A DNA stretch of 64,000 nt from Hallerella sp963597395 (lineage in GTDB: Bacteria > Fibrobacterota > Fibrobacteria > Fibrobacterales > Fibrobacteraceae). The stretch is taken from positions 1-64,000 of the forward strand of contig CAVBPX010000003.1 in NCBI GenBank assembly GCA_963597395.1. The letters run 5' to 3'. Numbering within the stretch: position 1 is the stretch's first letter; each line of letters starts with the position of its first letter. The notes below the pieces were generated by a model, which ran no database searches, was not told the origin of the DNA, and saw nothing but the letters and a program-made list of their open reading frames with translations. This document shows, in pieces, positions 1-8,028 of the stretch. The position numbers and the translations under genes were made by a program.

Positions 1-1109
1 GGGGAGCAGCCCTTCCTTGACATCGAGCGCGCAAGCCCCGCCTTCCGCATCCTGTTCGCCAGCCGGGCGTCGGGACTTTCCCCTATTGTCCAGCACACGG
101 GCCTCTCGTCGAAGCAGTCTATCATGGGCGACAGGTAGAGCTTGCTGTCCGCCAGGGCGAACTCGGTTATGTCCGTAAGCCACTTCTCGTTCGGCCTGTC
201 GGCATGGAAGTCCCGGTTCAGCAGGTTGGGGACCGCGGGCGTTATCTCGCCCTTGTAGGAGCTGTATCGTCTCTTCCTCGGACGATGGACGGATAGCCCG
301 TTCCGCCTCATTACCCGTCGAATGACCTTTTCAGACATGACGGTCCCGCCATTCTTCAGGTCCGAGTGTATCCGCCTGTAGCCGTACCGTCCCTTCGACT
401 TCCGGAACGCCTCGGCCACGGCCTCGAGGGATTCCGAGTCCTTTTCGATCCTGTCGCCAGCGTGGGCCGTGTCGTAGTAGTACACGCTGCGCGACAGGCT
501 CATCTTGTCTAGCATCGGCGCAAGGCCGAACCGATTTCTCAAGGCGTTGACTATTTCCGTCTTGTTCCTGTTCTTCAGGGCGGAAACGTCAACGCCTGGG
601 TCTTTTTTTATGATGTTCAGGGTCTCCTTCAGGATGGCGACGTCCATCTCCAGGTCCCGGATTTTCGCCTTCAGCGCATCGACTTCCGCCGACGAGGAAC
701 TGTCGTTTCCTTCCTTGAGTCGCCCTCTCGGGACGTCATGTGAATTTTGCAAGGCAAGCACTCCTTTCGATAGATAAACTCCTTTCGATAGATAAAGCCG
801 TCTCCAGTTATAGACGCTTGCTCTTGTATAGCCAATTTGCCCGGCCACGTCGGCAACCTTCTCGCCGCTTTCGAAGCATCTCCGGATTGCCTCCAATTTA
901 ACTTTTGCGGGAGGGTTTCTCGGGTGGGCTCGGGTGTTCCGATAGCTGTATTTGCGCTTCCCTTCCCTGGGCCTGCCTTCTTCGCGAATCCACTTGTATA
1001 GGCACGCTCTGGTCGGGTAGCCCAGTCTTTGAACCGTTCTGGTTACGGAACGTAAATCGCGGTATGTTGCAAGCGCCTTGGCGATTTGCGATGACGAATA
1101 ATGGGGCAT
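1..1109 (-). CDS. IS3-family transposase, OrfA and OrfB fused in one frame (3' end missing)
   Basis: A DDE transposase that moves the surrounding IS. I translated 369 residues from the ATG at 1109, which has a GAGG ribosome site just upstream. Two helix-turn-helix segments (about residues 5-45 and 69-105) and a leucine-zipper stretch (about 143-168) form the OrfA part. An HTH_21-like region (RFGLAPMLDKMSLSRSVYYY) and an rve core with LTDITEF (first catalytic Asp, residue 313) and MIDCFDERPV form the OrfB part. IS3 members usually split these into two frames joined by -1 frameshifting; here the frame is continuous. An A7 run at 603-609 remains, and slipping there by -1 meets a TGA at 589-591. 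An 18-bp tandem duplication (761-796) adds a repeated YLSKGV. The second catalytic Asp and the Glu lie beyond the window. Confidence 0.9.
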   Translation of the reverse strand, partial: MPHYSSSQIAKALATYRDLRSVTRTVQRLGYPTRACLYKWIREEGRPREGKRKYSYRNTRAHPRNPPAKVKLEAIRRCFESGEKVADVAGQIGYTRASVYNWRRLYLSKGVYLSKGVLALQNSHDVPRGRLKEGNDSSSSAEVDALKAKIRDLEMDVAILKETLNIIKKDPGVDVSALKNRNKTEIVNALRNRFGLAPMLDKMSLSRSVYYYDTAHAGDRIEKDSESLEAVAEAFRKSKGRYGYRRIHSDLKNGGTVMSEKVIRRVMRRNGLSVHRPRKRRYSSYKGEITPAVPNLLNRDFHADRPNEKWLTDITEFALADSKLYLSPMIDCFDERPVCWTIGESPDARLANRMRKAGLARSMSRKGCS

Positions 1110-1146
1110 GTATGGACCTCGTTTGTGTCCAACTTTTCGTCCGCAT
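1..1146 (-). mobile_element. IS3-type insertion sequence (partial)
   Basis: The stretch holds a transposase reading leftward out of the window. The outer end is placed near 1141-1146 because the non-coding leader with the GGACGAAAAGTTGGACAC-type sequence, reminiscent of IS3/IS150 terminal repeats, ends about there. The other end lies outside the window, so neither the inverted repeat nor the target duplication can be confirmed. Confidence 0.6.
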
Positions 1147-1159
1147 CCCCTTATCTACA

Positions 1160-1388
1160 ATGATTGCTGGTGATATAGAGCGTCAAGAAGTCAATACATG
1201 TTTATGCCGCGGGGGGGGGGGGCTGTGGTGGTAATGGTTGGACTGTGGGCGGCTTTAGTCTCCCTCAGGATTTTGATCGAAATCAAAAGGTGACGATAAT
1301 TCTTCAAATCTTGGAAGATGAAGATGACTTCCTTAAGAAATTGAAAAATCCAAAGTTGGTTCTTTGGGTGGGTGCAGGAACTTATTAA
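1160..1388 (+). pseudogene. Gene remnant interrupted by a G12 tract
   Basis: From 1236 an open frame runs to TAA at 1386-1388 with ordinary coding character (…QILEDEDDFLKKLKNPK… ending WVGAGTY). The ATG-led frame from 1160 enters a run of twelve G (1211-1222) and then stops at 1232. Removing one G would join the two into about 75 codons, giving a CLCRGGGGCGGNGW stretch across the tract. No ribosome site precedes 1160 and the IS ends only about 15 nt upstream, so this is most simply the 3' part of a gene truncated by the IS. The family is not recognised. Confidence 0.45.
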
Positions 1389-1492
1389 TGAATAAAATTG
1401 CTTGGATACAAAAGTCTGCAGTTCTAAAATTATGAGACAACTTTTTACTTTCCCGTGAACGAATCATGACGCTTGAAAAGAAATCTTTTTTG

Positions 1493-1498
1493 TATTTT
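1493..1498 (+). promoter_or_regulatory. Promoter -10/-7-like box TATTTT before the bat operon
   Basis: TATTTT ends 8 nt before the ATG at 1507, so a transcript starting at the usual distance would have almost no leader. No Shine-Dalgarno sequence is visible, which fits leaderless expression. Confidence 0.35.
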
Positions 1499-1506
1499 CT
1501 CAATTG

Positions 1507-2316
1507 ATGGAAAATGACAGTTTAAATGTTTTGGCGGATTCGACGTCGGCGCCCGTGGAAATTGGAATTTCGGTGCATACGGATTCCCTTCCGACGATTG
1601 TAAAAGGCGATACGTTCGAGTTCAAGGTGAACGTCGCATGGAAAGCCCCTTCGGCCGAAAGCGCCGTTCTGATTCTTCCGAAAAGTTCCGCAAATGCCAA
1701 GGGCATTACGCAAATCGGAATGCGCGAGGAACATTCCCGCGCGGTGCAAGGGGATGCTTCGGTTTCGAACAGCCGATTCATCTACACGATCACCGCGGAC
1801 GATACGGGTGCGGTTTCCATCCCGGAGCTCCGCTTTGAAATTCCGACGGCAAACGGCCCGTTCGAGTTTCAGTCCGAAAGCGTTTCGTTTCACATCGGGG
1901 AAACATCCCATGCGGCGGTCATTACCGTCTTCGGGCTTCTCGCCGTTCTGATTGTTTTGGTCGGCGTGCTTCTTGTCGCAAAGGAAAAGAAGCGCCTTGC
2001 CGCAAGGAAAAAGGCCCAGTCCGCCGAGGACGACGCCCTGAAAAATGAATTTCTTTTGCTGAAAAAGCGCATTGCCGGTGCGGACAGTCGAACCTGGTTG
2101 CTCGAACTGGAAAAAATTTGTAAATCATGGGCAAAGAAGCGTTTCGGAAGCGAGAATCTCGAAGAGCTCGCCTCCGCCGGGATGCTCGTCGGCTGGGAAT
2201 CCCTGCTCGAAAACTTTGCCCATGCGCGCTATGGCGGCGGTGCTCGCGACACCTTCGAAAACAGGGAAACGTGGAAAACCGCCGCAAAACTTTTAAACAT
2301 CGACGAAGACGAATGA
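1507..2316 (+). CDS. Single-pass membrane protein at head of bat operon (BatD/DUF4381-like layout)
   Basis: A 269-aa protein with a beta-rich N-terminal domain (about residues 15-130), one transmembrane helix (about 136-159, then KEKKR as a cytoplasmic stop) and a charged helical tail. This layout matches the short BatD/DUF4381-type proteins that accompany MoxR and vWA proteins. It lies 7 nt upstream of moxR. No signal peptide is encoded at its start, although the N-terminal domain ought to be outside the membrane. A short out-of-frame ORF at 1466-1507 begins MTLEKKSFLYFL and resembles the start of one. A TTG at 1504 is an alternative start. The role, presumably as an envelope partner of the Bat complex, is inferred. 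Confidence 0.7.
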   Translation: MENDSLNVLADSTSAPVEIGISVHTDSLPTIVKGDTFEFKVNVAWKAPSAESAVLILPKSSANAKGITQIGMREEHSRAVQGDASVSNSRFIYTITADDTGAVSIPELRFEIPTANGPFEFQSESVSFHIGETSHAAVITVFGLLAVLIVLVGVLLVAKEKKRLAARKKAQSAEDDALKNEFLLLKKRIAGADSRTWLLELEKICKSWAKKRFGSENLEELASAGMLVGWESLLENFAHARYGGGARDTFENRETWKTAAKLLNIDEDE

Positions 2317-2323
2317 GGTCACT

Positions 2324-3310
2324 ATGACAAATGTTCAGGAACTAACGGATAAAATCAAGGATCAGGGACACTTTTGCGCGGATCTTTTGCGCGAAGTGGA
2401 AGGAACCGTAATCGGTCAAAAAGAAATGGTGAAGAGCATTCTCACCGGCATTCTCGCGGACGGTCACATTCTTTTGGAAGGTCTTCCGGGCCTTGCCAAG
2501 ACGACCGCGGTGCAGGCCTTTGCAAACGCCGTCTCGCTGGACTTTAAGCGCATCCAGTTTACGCCTGACCTTCTCCCGGCGGACCTTCTCGGAACGACCA
2601 TTTACAATGCGAAGGAAGCCCGCTTTGAAACCCGCAAAGGGCCTCTTTTTACAAATCTCGTTCTTGCCGACGAAATCAACCGCGCCCCGTCCAAGGTGCA
2701 AAGCGCCCTTCTCGAAGCGATGCAGGAAAGGATGATTACCATCGGCGACGAAACCTACAAGCTCGACGAACCGTTCCTCGTTCTTGCAACGCAAAACCCG
2801 ATTGAGCAGGAAGGTACCTACCCTCTGCCCGAAGCGCAGGTCGATCGCTTCCTTTTAAAAGTAAAGGTCGGCTATCCGGGAAAGGAAGACGAAATGAAAA
2901 TCCTCGACGCGGTCAGCGGAAGCGGCCTTAAAAAGCCTTCCGCCGTGGCGACCAAGGAAGATGTTCTCCGGGCTCGGAGCCTTGTGGGCGAAATTTATGT
3001 CGATGAACGCATCCGCGAATACATCGTAAACCTGGTTCTTGCGACGCGCGACCCGGCGAGCATCAAACGCTCGGAACTGACGGGCTTTATTTCGGTCGGA
3101 GCCTCTCCGCGCGCATCCATCGGACTTGCTCGCGCCGCAAAGGCCCACGCCTTTATCGAGGGCCGCGGTTACGTGACCCCGGAAGACATCAAGGCCGTTG
3201 CAATGGAGGTTCTCCGTCACCGCATCGTTTTGAGCTACGAGGCGGAAGCCGAGGAAGTCTCCGCCGAAGTCATCGTCCAAAAAATTCTGGATTCCGTCGA
3301 AGTGCCCTGA
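2324..3310 (+). CDS. MoxR-family AAA+ ATPase
   Basis: A 328-aa MoxR ATPase, a chaperone-like AAA+ protein acting with vWA-domain partners. Visible motifs are Walker A GLPGLAKT (53-60, with Ala in place of the usual Gly), Walker B LVLADE (112-117) followed by INRAPSKVQSALLEAMQE, sensor 1 ATQNP (155-159) and a sensor-2-like GASPRAS. Length is normal for the family. The gene is one nucleotide from the DUF58 gene and sits in the same operon as the vWA proteins BatA and BatB, the classic arrangement for MoxR. In Bacteroides and Leptospira these operons affect stress tolerance and envelope functions; the precise substrate is not known. Confidence 0.95.
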   Translation: MTNVQELTDKIKDQGHFCADLLREVEGTVIGQKEMVKSILTGILADGHILLEGLPGLAKTTAVQAFANAVSLDFKRIQFTPDLLPADLLGTTIYNAKEARFETRKGPLFTNLVLADEINRAPSKVQSALLEAMQERMITIGDETYKLDEPFLVLATQNPIEQEGTYPLPEAQVDRFLLKVKVGYPGKEDEMKILDAVSGSGLKKPSAVATKEDVLRARSLVGEIYVDERIREYIVNLVLATRDPASIKRSELTGFISVGASPRASIGLARAAKAHAFIEGRGYVTPEDIKAVAMEVLRHRIVLSYEAEAEEVSAEVIVQKILDSVEVP

Positions 3311-3311
3311 T

Positions 3312-4199
3312 ATGCTTTCCAAGGATATTCTAAGGACGGTGAGTCAAATCGAGCTCTCGGTGCGCGGACCGCTCGATTCGATGATGGCCGGAGCCTATCA
3401 CAGCTCGTTCAAGGGAAACGGTGTCGAGTTCAGCGAGGTCCGCGAATATGTCCCCGGCGACGATGTTCGCACCATCGACTGGAACGTGACCGCCCGAATG
3501 GGGACGCCATACATCAAAAAGTTCGTGGAAGAACGCGAGCTTACGCTGATGCTTATGGTCGATGCGAGTTCAAGTTCCGAATTTGGATCAGGAAAGGAAA
3601 TGAAGGGCGAAGCCATGGCCGCAATCACGGCGCTTCTTTCTTTTGCCGCGGTCCGGAACGGCGACAAGGTCGGGCTTTTGATTTTTACGGACCAGGTGGA
3701 GCTTTTTATTCCGCCTGCAAAAGGCCGCAAGCACGTGCTGCGGCTCATTCGTGAAATTCTCTATTTTAAGCCTTCCCATCACGGGACCAATTTGGAAACC
3801 GCGCTCGAATATGTCGGAGGCGTTTTGAACCGTCGCGCGATGATTGTCGTGATGTCGGACTTTTTGGATTCCGGTTACGAAAAGGCTTTCAAGATTCTTT
3901 GCAAGCGGCACGATATGCTTGCCGTTTCGGTTGCGGACCCGCGGGAGTCGGAACTTCCACCGGTGGGACTTGTAGAGCTTGAGGATCCGGAAACGGGCGA
4001 GACGATGCTCGTCGATACGGGGGACGCCGCTTTTCGCGAGGCGTTTATGCATGAGGCAAAAAAAGCGGAAAAGCAGACCCGCGGCATTTTTCAGAAAATG
4101 AACGTGGACTATGTGCGTTGCGTGGTGCAGGACTCGTTCCGCGATACGGTGAGTCCTCTTGTGGAACATTTCCGGATGCTTTCCAGAAGGCGGAGTTAG
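3312..4199 (+). CDS. DUF58-domain protein with vWA-like fold
   Basis: A 295-aa cytoplasmic DUF58 protein, a standard partner of MoxR ATPases. The signature DVRTIDWNVTAR (51-62) is present. The region after residue 78 (LMLMVDASSSS, Asp84-x-Ser-x-Ser) looks like a vWA fold with a metal-ion-dependent adhesion site. There is no membrane segment. The neighbouring moxR stop is 1 nt upstream and the next gene starts 1 nt downstream, so the three genes are probably co-translated. Its biochemical role is unproven in the family; linking MoxR to the membrane vWA proteins is the usual inference. Confidence 0.92.
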   Translation: MLSKDILRTVSQIELSVRGPLDSMMAGAYHSSFKGNGVEFSEVREYVPGDDVRTIDWNVTARMGTPYIKKFVEERELTLMLMVDASSSSEFGSGKEMKGEAMAAITALLSFAAVRNGDKVGLLIFTDQVELFIPPAKGRKHVLRLIREILYFKPSHHGTNLETALEYVGGVLNRRAMIVVMSDFLDSGYEKAFKILCKRHDMLAVSVADPRESELPPVGLVELEDPETGETMLVDTGDAAFREAFMHEAKKAEKQTRGIFQKMNVDYVRCVVQDSFRDTVSPLVEHFRMLSRRRS

Positions 4200-4200
4200 C

Positions 4201-5172
4201 ATGCAAAAAAATCAAAGGTTCGGATTTTTGAAAATCTTTTTGGGAACGCTTGCGCTTTTGGCAACCGCCACTTTTGCGTTTCACGTCTCCGTCAAGTCGA
4301 TGACGACCGCTTCGCAGGTTTTTGTGGGCGACAGGTTTGATTACGAAATTTGCGTGACCGCTCCGGAAAGCGCCTCCGTCGATTTGCCGAGCTTTGTCGG
4401 GAACCTCGGAAACTTCGAGGTGAAGGACATGCGGCACGACGAAGAAACTTCGGGCGTTCCAAAGGGGCAAAAGAAGTGGATTTGGCTCGCAACGCTCAAC
4501 ACGTTTGTGGCGGGCGACTTTTTGATTGCGCCGCAGGAAGTGCGGGCCGTGCTCGGAACGGATTCCGTTTTGACGCGGACGGATCCGGTGGCGGTGAAGG
4601 TCGTGACGCGGACAAACGGCTCGGAAGAGGACATCCTCGAAGCGGAAGAGCCGCTAAACGATCCGCGGCTTCCGGGTTGGGTGACGGTTTTGCTTTGCAT
4701 TTTGGGCGCGGGACTTTTGATAGTTCTCGGATGGTTCCTGCACAAAAAGTTCCGCCGGGAAACGGCCGCGCCAAAGCTTCCGCCGTATGAGGAAGCGGTC
4801 CTCGCGCTGAAGGAACTCCGCAAAAAACAGCTGCTCGCGCTCGGAAACCAGGCCGAGTTTTACACGTCGTTAAGCTTTATCGTCCGGCGCTATGTGGAAC
4901 GGAGGTTCCTCGGCGAACATCCGACGGAAGGCATTCTCGATGCGACGCTTTCGCAGCTCAAAATCCGCATTTTGCAGCTCGCGGAACTTTCGGACGAATA
5001 CCGTTCGGCGCTCGTGGAATTCGAACAGGAAACCTATCCCGTGAAGTTTGCCAAAATGAAGATAGGCGAAGACCGCGGAATTTTCTGGGACGACTGGGCC
5101 GAAAAACTTTTTGACGCGACAAAGCCCGCTCCCGAATCGGAAAAGAAGGAGAGTGCAAATGGATCTCGGTAA
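4201..5172 (+). CDS. BatD/DUF4381-like envelope protein
   Basis: A 323-aa protein with an N-terminal signal peptide or anchor (residues 1-27), a beta-rich exported domain (about 30-155), one transmembrane helix (160-181) and a cytoplasmic helical domain. That domain contains FYTSLSFIVRRYVERRF, typical of the C-terminal region of DUF4381 and BatD proteins. The start at 4201, immediately after the preceding stop, is preferred over an in-frame one at 4159 because it puts the signal peptide at the N-terminus. It overlaps batA by 14 nt. A full-length batD lies elsewhere at 40009-41901, so this is a second, shorter relative. The function is inferred from operon context. Confidence 0.75.
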   Translation: MQKNQRFGFLKIFLGTLALLATATFAFHVSVKSMTTASQVFVGDRFDYEICVTAPESASVDLPSFVGNLGNFEVKDMRHDEETSGVPKGQKKWIWLATLNTFVAGDFLIAPQEVRAVLGTDSVLTRTDPVAVKVVTRTNGSEEDILEAEEPLNDPRLPGWVTVLLCILGAGLLIVLGWFLHKKFRRETAAPKLPPYEEAVLALKELRKKQLLALGNQAEFYTSLSFIVRRYVERRFLGEHPTEGILDATLSQLKIRILQLAELSDEYRSALVEFEQETYPVKFAKMKIGEDRGIFWDDWAEKLFDATKPAPESEKKESANGSR

Positions 5173-6253
5173 TTTGCATTTTCAGAATCCGGAAGCGTTC
5201 CTGCTTTTGCTTTTGATTCCGCTGCTCGTTTTCGACTGGTGGTATCGTTCCCGCAAACGAAAAAGCACAATCAAGTTTCCGGCGCTTTCCATTGCAAAGC
5301 GGGCGGCAAAAAAGTCGCGCCTTCCCGCGCGCTACATTGTGCCCGCGCTTCGGATTTGCGCGTTTGCCTGTTTTGTCGTCGCGCTTGCGCGCCCGCAGAA
5401 TGCGACCGAGGTGGAATACACTTCGACGGACGGCGTGGACATTATGCTTGCATTGGATGTCTCCGGTTCGATGGGAACGCTTGACATGCTGACCCGCACG
5501 GACCAGGTAAAGCTCGGGACGATGAATGCGGAACGCGTTTTAAAGTCGGGACGCTTTTGGAACTATTCGCGCCTCGGATACGCAAAGAACGTGATTTCGG
5601 AATTTATCGAAAAACGGGAGAGCGACCGGATTGGACTTTCCGTTTTTGCGGGTCGCTCCTATACGATGGTGCCGCTGACGCTCGACTATGGTGCGCTTCT
5701 CGAAATTCTCGCTTCGGTCAACGATTCCTCGGCTTCGGGAAACGGAACGGCCATTGGCGACGGCCTGATGACGTCGCTTGCGCGCCTCGAAAAATCCGAC
5801 GCCAAGTCGAAGGTCGTGGTGCTGCTTACGGACGGAATCGACAATGCGAGCCTTGTGCCGCCGCTGCATGCCGCAGAAGTCGCCAAGGCGCTCGGCGTTC
5901 GGGTCTATACGATTGGCGTCGGAAAGAAGAAGGGAACCTATCTCGCGTTTCAGCAAAATCCTTGGACGGGCGAAATTTCGTGGGCGGAAGTTCCCATTCC
6001 GACAGAAAACAGCCTTGACGAAAAAATGCTCTCGCAAATCGCGTCCCAGACGGGAGGCCGTTTTTACCGCGCCGAGAGCAAGGACGATCTCGAAAAAATT
6101 TATTCGGAAATCGACCAGCTTGAAAAGACCGAAATACAGACGATTGCGTATGCGCGCTATTCGGAAAAGTTCTATCCGTGGCTTCTCGCCGGAGCGGTTT
6201 TAATTCTTCTCGAACTGATTCTTTCGAATACGCGCTTTGTGAGGATCCCATGA
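5159..6253 (+). CDS. batA: BatA: vWA-domain membrane protein
   Basis: A 364-aa inner-membrane protein of the BatA type. Two N-terminal hydrophobic segments (about 11-27 and 60-77), a periplasmic or membrane-proximal vWA domain with MIDAS motif DVSGSMG (100-106), and a C-terminal helix (about 342-360). Start chosen at 5159 (MDLGNLHF), overlapping the previous gene by 14 nt; this gives the usual BatA N-terminus. It ends ATGA-coupled with batB. In Bacteroides the Bat proteins form a membrane complex linked to oxygen tolerance; here the association with MoxR and DUF58 supports the same family, not a proven role. Confidence 0.9.
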   Translation: MDLGNLHFQNPEAFLLLLLIPLLVFDWWYRSRKRKSTIKFPALSIAKRAAKKSRLPARYIVPALRICAFACFVVALARPQNATEVEYTSTDGVDIMLALDVSGSMGTLDMLTRTDQVKLGTMNAERVLKSGRFWNYSRLGYAKNVISEFIEKRESDRIGLSVFAGRSYTMVPLTLDYGALLEILASVNDSSASGNGTAIGDGLMTSLARLEKSDAKSKVVVLLTDGIDNASLVPPLHAAEVAKALGVRVYTIGVGKKKGTYLAFQQNPWTGEISWAEVPIPTENSLDEKMLSQIASQTGGRFYRAESKDDLEKIYSEIDQLEKTEIQTIAYARYSEKFYPWLLAGAVLILLELILSNTRFVRIP

Positions 6254-7278
6254 GATTTGCCGAACCCAATTTTTTGTGGGGCCTTTTTTCGCTCCCGCTT
6301 TTTGTGCTTTTGTTCCTTTATGCCTGGCGTCGCCGTAAAAAACTCGCGGCCCGGTTCGCGTCCCTTTCGATGTTTCCGAAAATCGCCTCGTCACTTTCGC
6401 CGTGGAGACGCATTACAAAGATGTGCCTTGTCCTTTTGGGTGTAGCCTTTTTGGTGATTGCGCTTGCGCGCCCGCAATGGGGACGCGTAATGGAACACAT
6501 CGAACGCAAGGGCCTTGACATTGTGCTCTTGCAGGACGTTTCGCTTTCGATGCTTGCCGAAGACGTCAAACCGAACCGCCTTGTGCGTTCGCGGCACGAA
6601 ATTTCCGCATTCCTCGATACGCTCTCGGGCGACAGGGTGGGACTTGTCGCGTTCTCGGGAGAGGCCCAGACGCTTGTGCCGCTCACGCTTGACTACGGAA
6701 CGGTGCAGCTCATTCTCCGCGACATCGAACCGGGCTGGCTCTACCCGGGCACCGACCTTTCGGCCGCCATCGAAAAGGGCCTTCAAATGTTCAGACGCTC
6801 CAAGGTGCCGTCCAAATACGCGGTAATGGTCTTGATGAGCGACGGCGAAGAACAGGACGCAAAGGCCGTGGAAAAGGCGAAGGAAGCCGCCGATGCGGGC
6901 GTCCGGATTTACACGGTGGGTATCGGATCCAAGGAAGGCGTGCCGATTCCCGAACCGTCCAAGTCGGGTGACATCGCCTACCACAAGGATCGCTTTGGAA
7001 ACATCGTGACGACGCATCTCGAAGAAAAGACGCTTCAGGATATTGCCTCGATTACCGGTGCGCGTTATTTTTACGCGAGCCCCGGGGAATTTCAGCTGCA
7101 AAAGGTTCTCTCCGAAATCGCTTCGCTCGAAAAGCGCGACACGTCCTCGGACCAGATGGAAAATTACAAGGACCGCTACCAGATCTTTCTTGCGATGGCG
7201 GCGCTGCTCTTTCTTGCCGACGCGTTTATTTCGGAGCGCGGGAAAAAGCGGAAACAGATTGCCGGACGTTTCAGCTGA
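6250..7278 (+). CDS. batB: BatB: vWA-domain membrane protein
   Basis: A 342-aa relative of BatA. N-terminal helices (about 10-26 and 57-73), a vWA domain with MIDAS DVSLS (96-100), and a C-terminal hydrophobic segment (QIFLAMAALLFLADAF) followed by a basic tail. The start codon overlaps the batA stop (ATGA at 6250-6253), indicating translational coupling. An earlier in-frame ATG at 6178 lies inside batA and is disfavoured. BatA and BatB resemble each other over the vWA domain and probably arose by duplication. The function is shared with the Bat complex. Confidence 0.9.
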   Translation: MRFAEPNFLWGLFSLPLFVLLFLYAWRRRKKLAARFASLSMFPKIASSLSPWRRITKMCLVLLGVAFLVIALARPQWGRVMEHIERKGLDIVLLQDVSLSMLAEDVKPNRLVRSRHEISAFLDTLSGDRVGLVAFSGEAQTLVPLTLDYGTVQLILRDIEPGWLYPGTDLSAAIEKGLQMFRRSKVPSKYAVMVLMSDGEEQDAKAVEKAKEAADAGVRIYTVGIGSKEGVPIPEPSKSGDIAYHKDRFGNIVTTHLEEKTLQDIASITGARYFYASPGEFQLQKVLSEIASLEKRDTSSDQMENYKDRYQIFLAMAALLFLADAFISERGKKRKQIAGRFS

Positions 7279-7296
7279 TGAAAGGATTGCGTACAA

Positions 7297-8028
7297 ATGA
7301 ATAAAATTTTCATCATTCCCCTGATTTTTGCGGCGGCCGCGCTTGCGCGCCCCATCAACGAAGGAAACGAACTTTTTCGAAAGGGCGATTTTCAGGGTGC
7401 GCTCAAAAAATATGAAGAGGCCCGAAAGGACGAACCGGCAAATCCTCTTGTCTTTTACAACATCGGAACCTGCCAATACAGGCTCGGCGATTACGAGGCG
7501 GCCCAAAAGGAGCTTGAAAGTGCCGTGCGGATGCCCGATTCCGCGCTCGCGTCCAAGGCCGCGTTCAACCTGGCGAACACCTTTTACCGGATTGGCGAAA
7601 AGTCTTCAGAGCCTTCGGAGCGAATCGCCAAATGGCGCGAAGCGGTCGGCTACCTCAAAAAGGCCATCGATCTCGACCCGAACTTTGAAAACGCCAAGCG
7701 AAACGTCGAAATCGTGCAGCGCAAACTGAAAGAGGAAATCGACCGGCAAAAGGAACAGAATCAAAACAACCCGAACAACGACCAAAAGCAGCCCGAGCTT
7801 TCGGATGCCGCCAAACAGGCCCTGGCGCGGGCGCTCCAGATGTGTCGCGACGGCGCCTATTCTTCGGCAAAGAGCCTTCTCGAAAATACCATGTCGGCAG
7901 ATTCGACCGCTTCGAGCCTTGGTTCTTATATCCAGCGAATCGAGGACGTTATCGACATCAAGGCGGGACGCGCGCCCAAGAGCAAAATTGACCAGTCCAA
8001 TGCGGACAACGATTTGGGGGTCATCTGA
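7297..8028 (+). CDS. batC: BatC-type secreted TPR protein
   Basis: A 243-aa protein with a signal peptide (residues 1-17, cleaved after AALA) and tetratricopeptide repeats across about residues 20-130 (motifs such as NPLVFYNIGTCQYRLGDYEA). It continues with a charged Gln/Asn-rich spacer and ends in a shorter helical region. TPR proteins in this position are called BatC or BatE and are thought to scaffold the periplasmic part of the Bat assembly. It starts 18 nt after batB and overlaps the next gene by one base (TGATG). Confidence 0.75.
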   Translation: MNKIFIIPLIFAAAALARPINEGNELFRKGDFQGALKKYEEARKDEPANPLVFYNIGTCQYRLGDYEAAQKELESAVRMPDSALASKAAFNLANTFYRIGEKSSEPSERIAKWREAVGYLKKAIDLDPNFENAKRNVEIVQRKLKEEIDRQKEQNQNNPNNDQKQPELSDAAKQALARALQMCRDGAYSSAKSLLENTMSADSTASSLGSYIQRIEDVIDIKAGRAPKSKIDQSNADNDLGVI

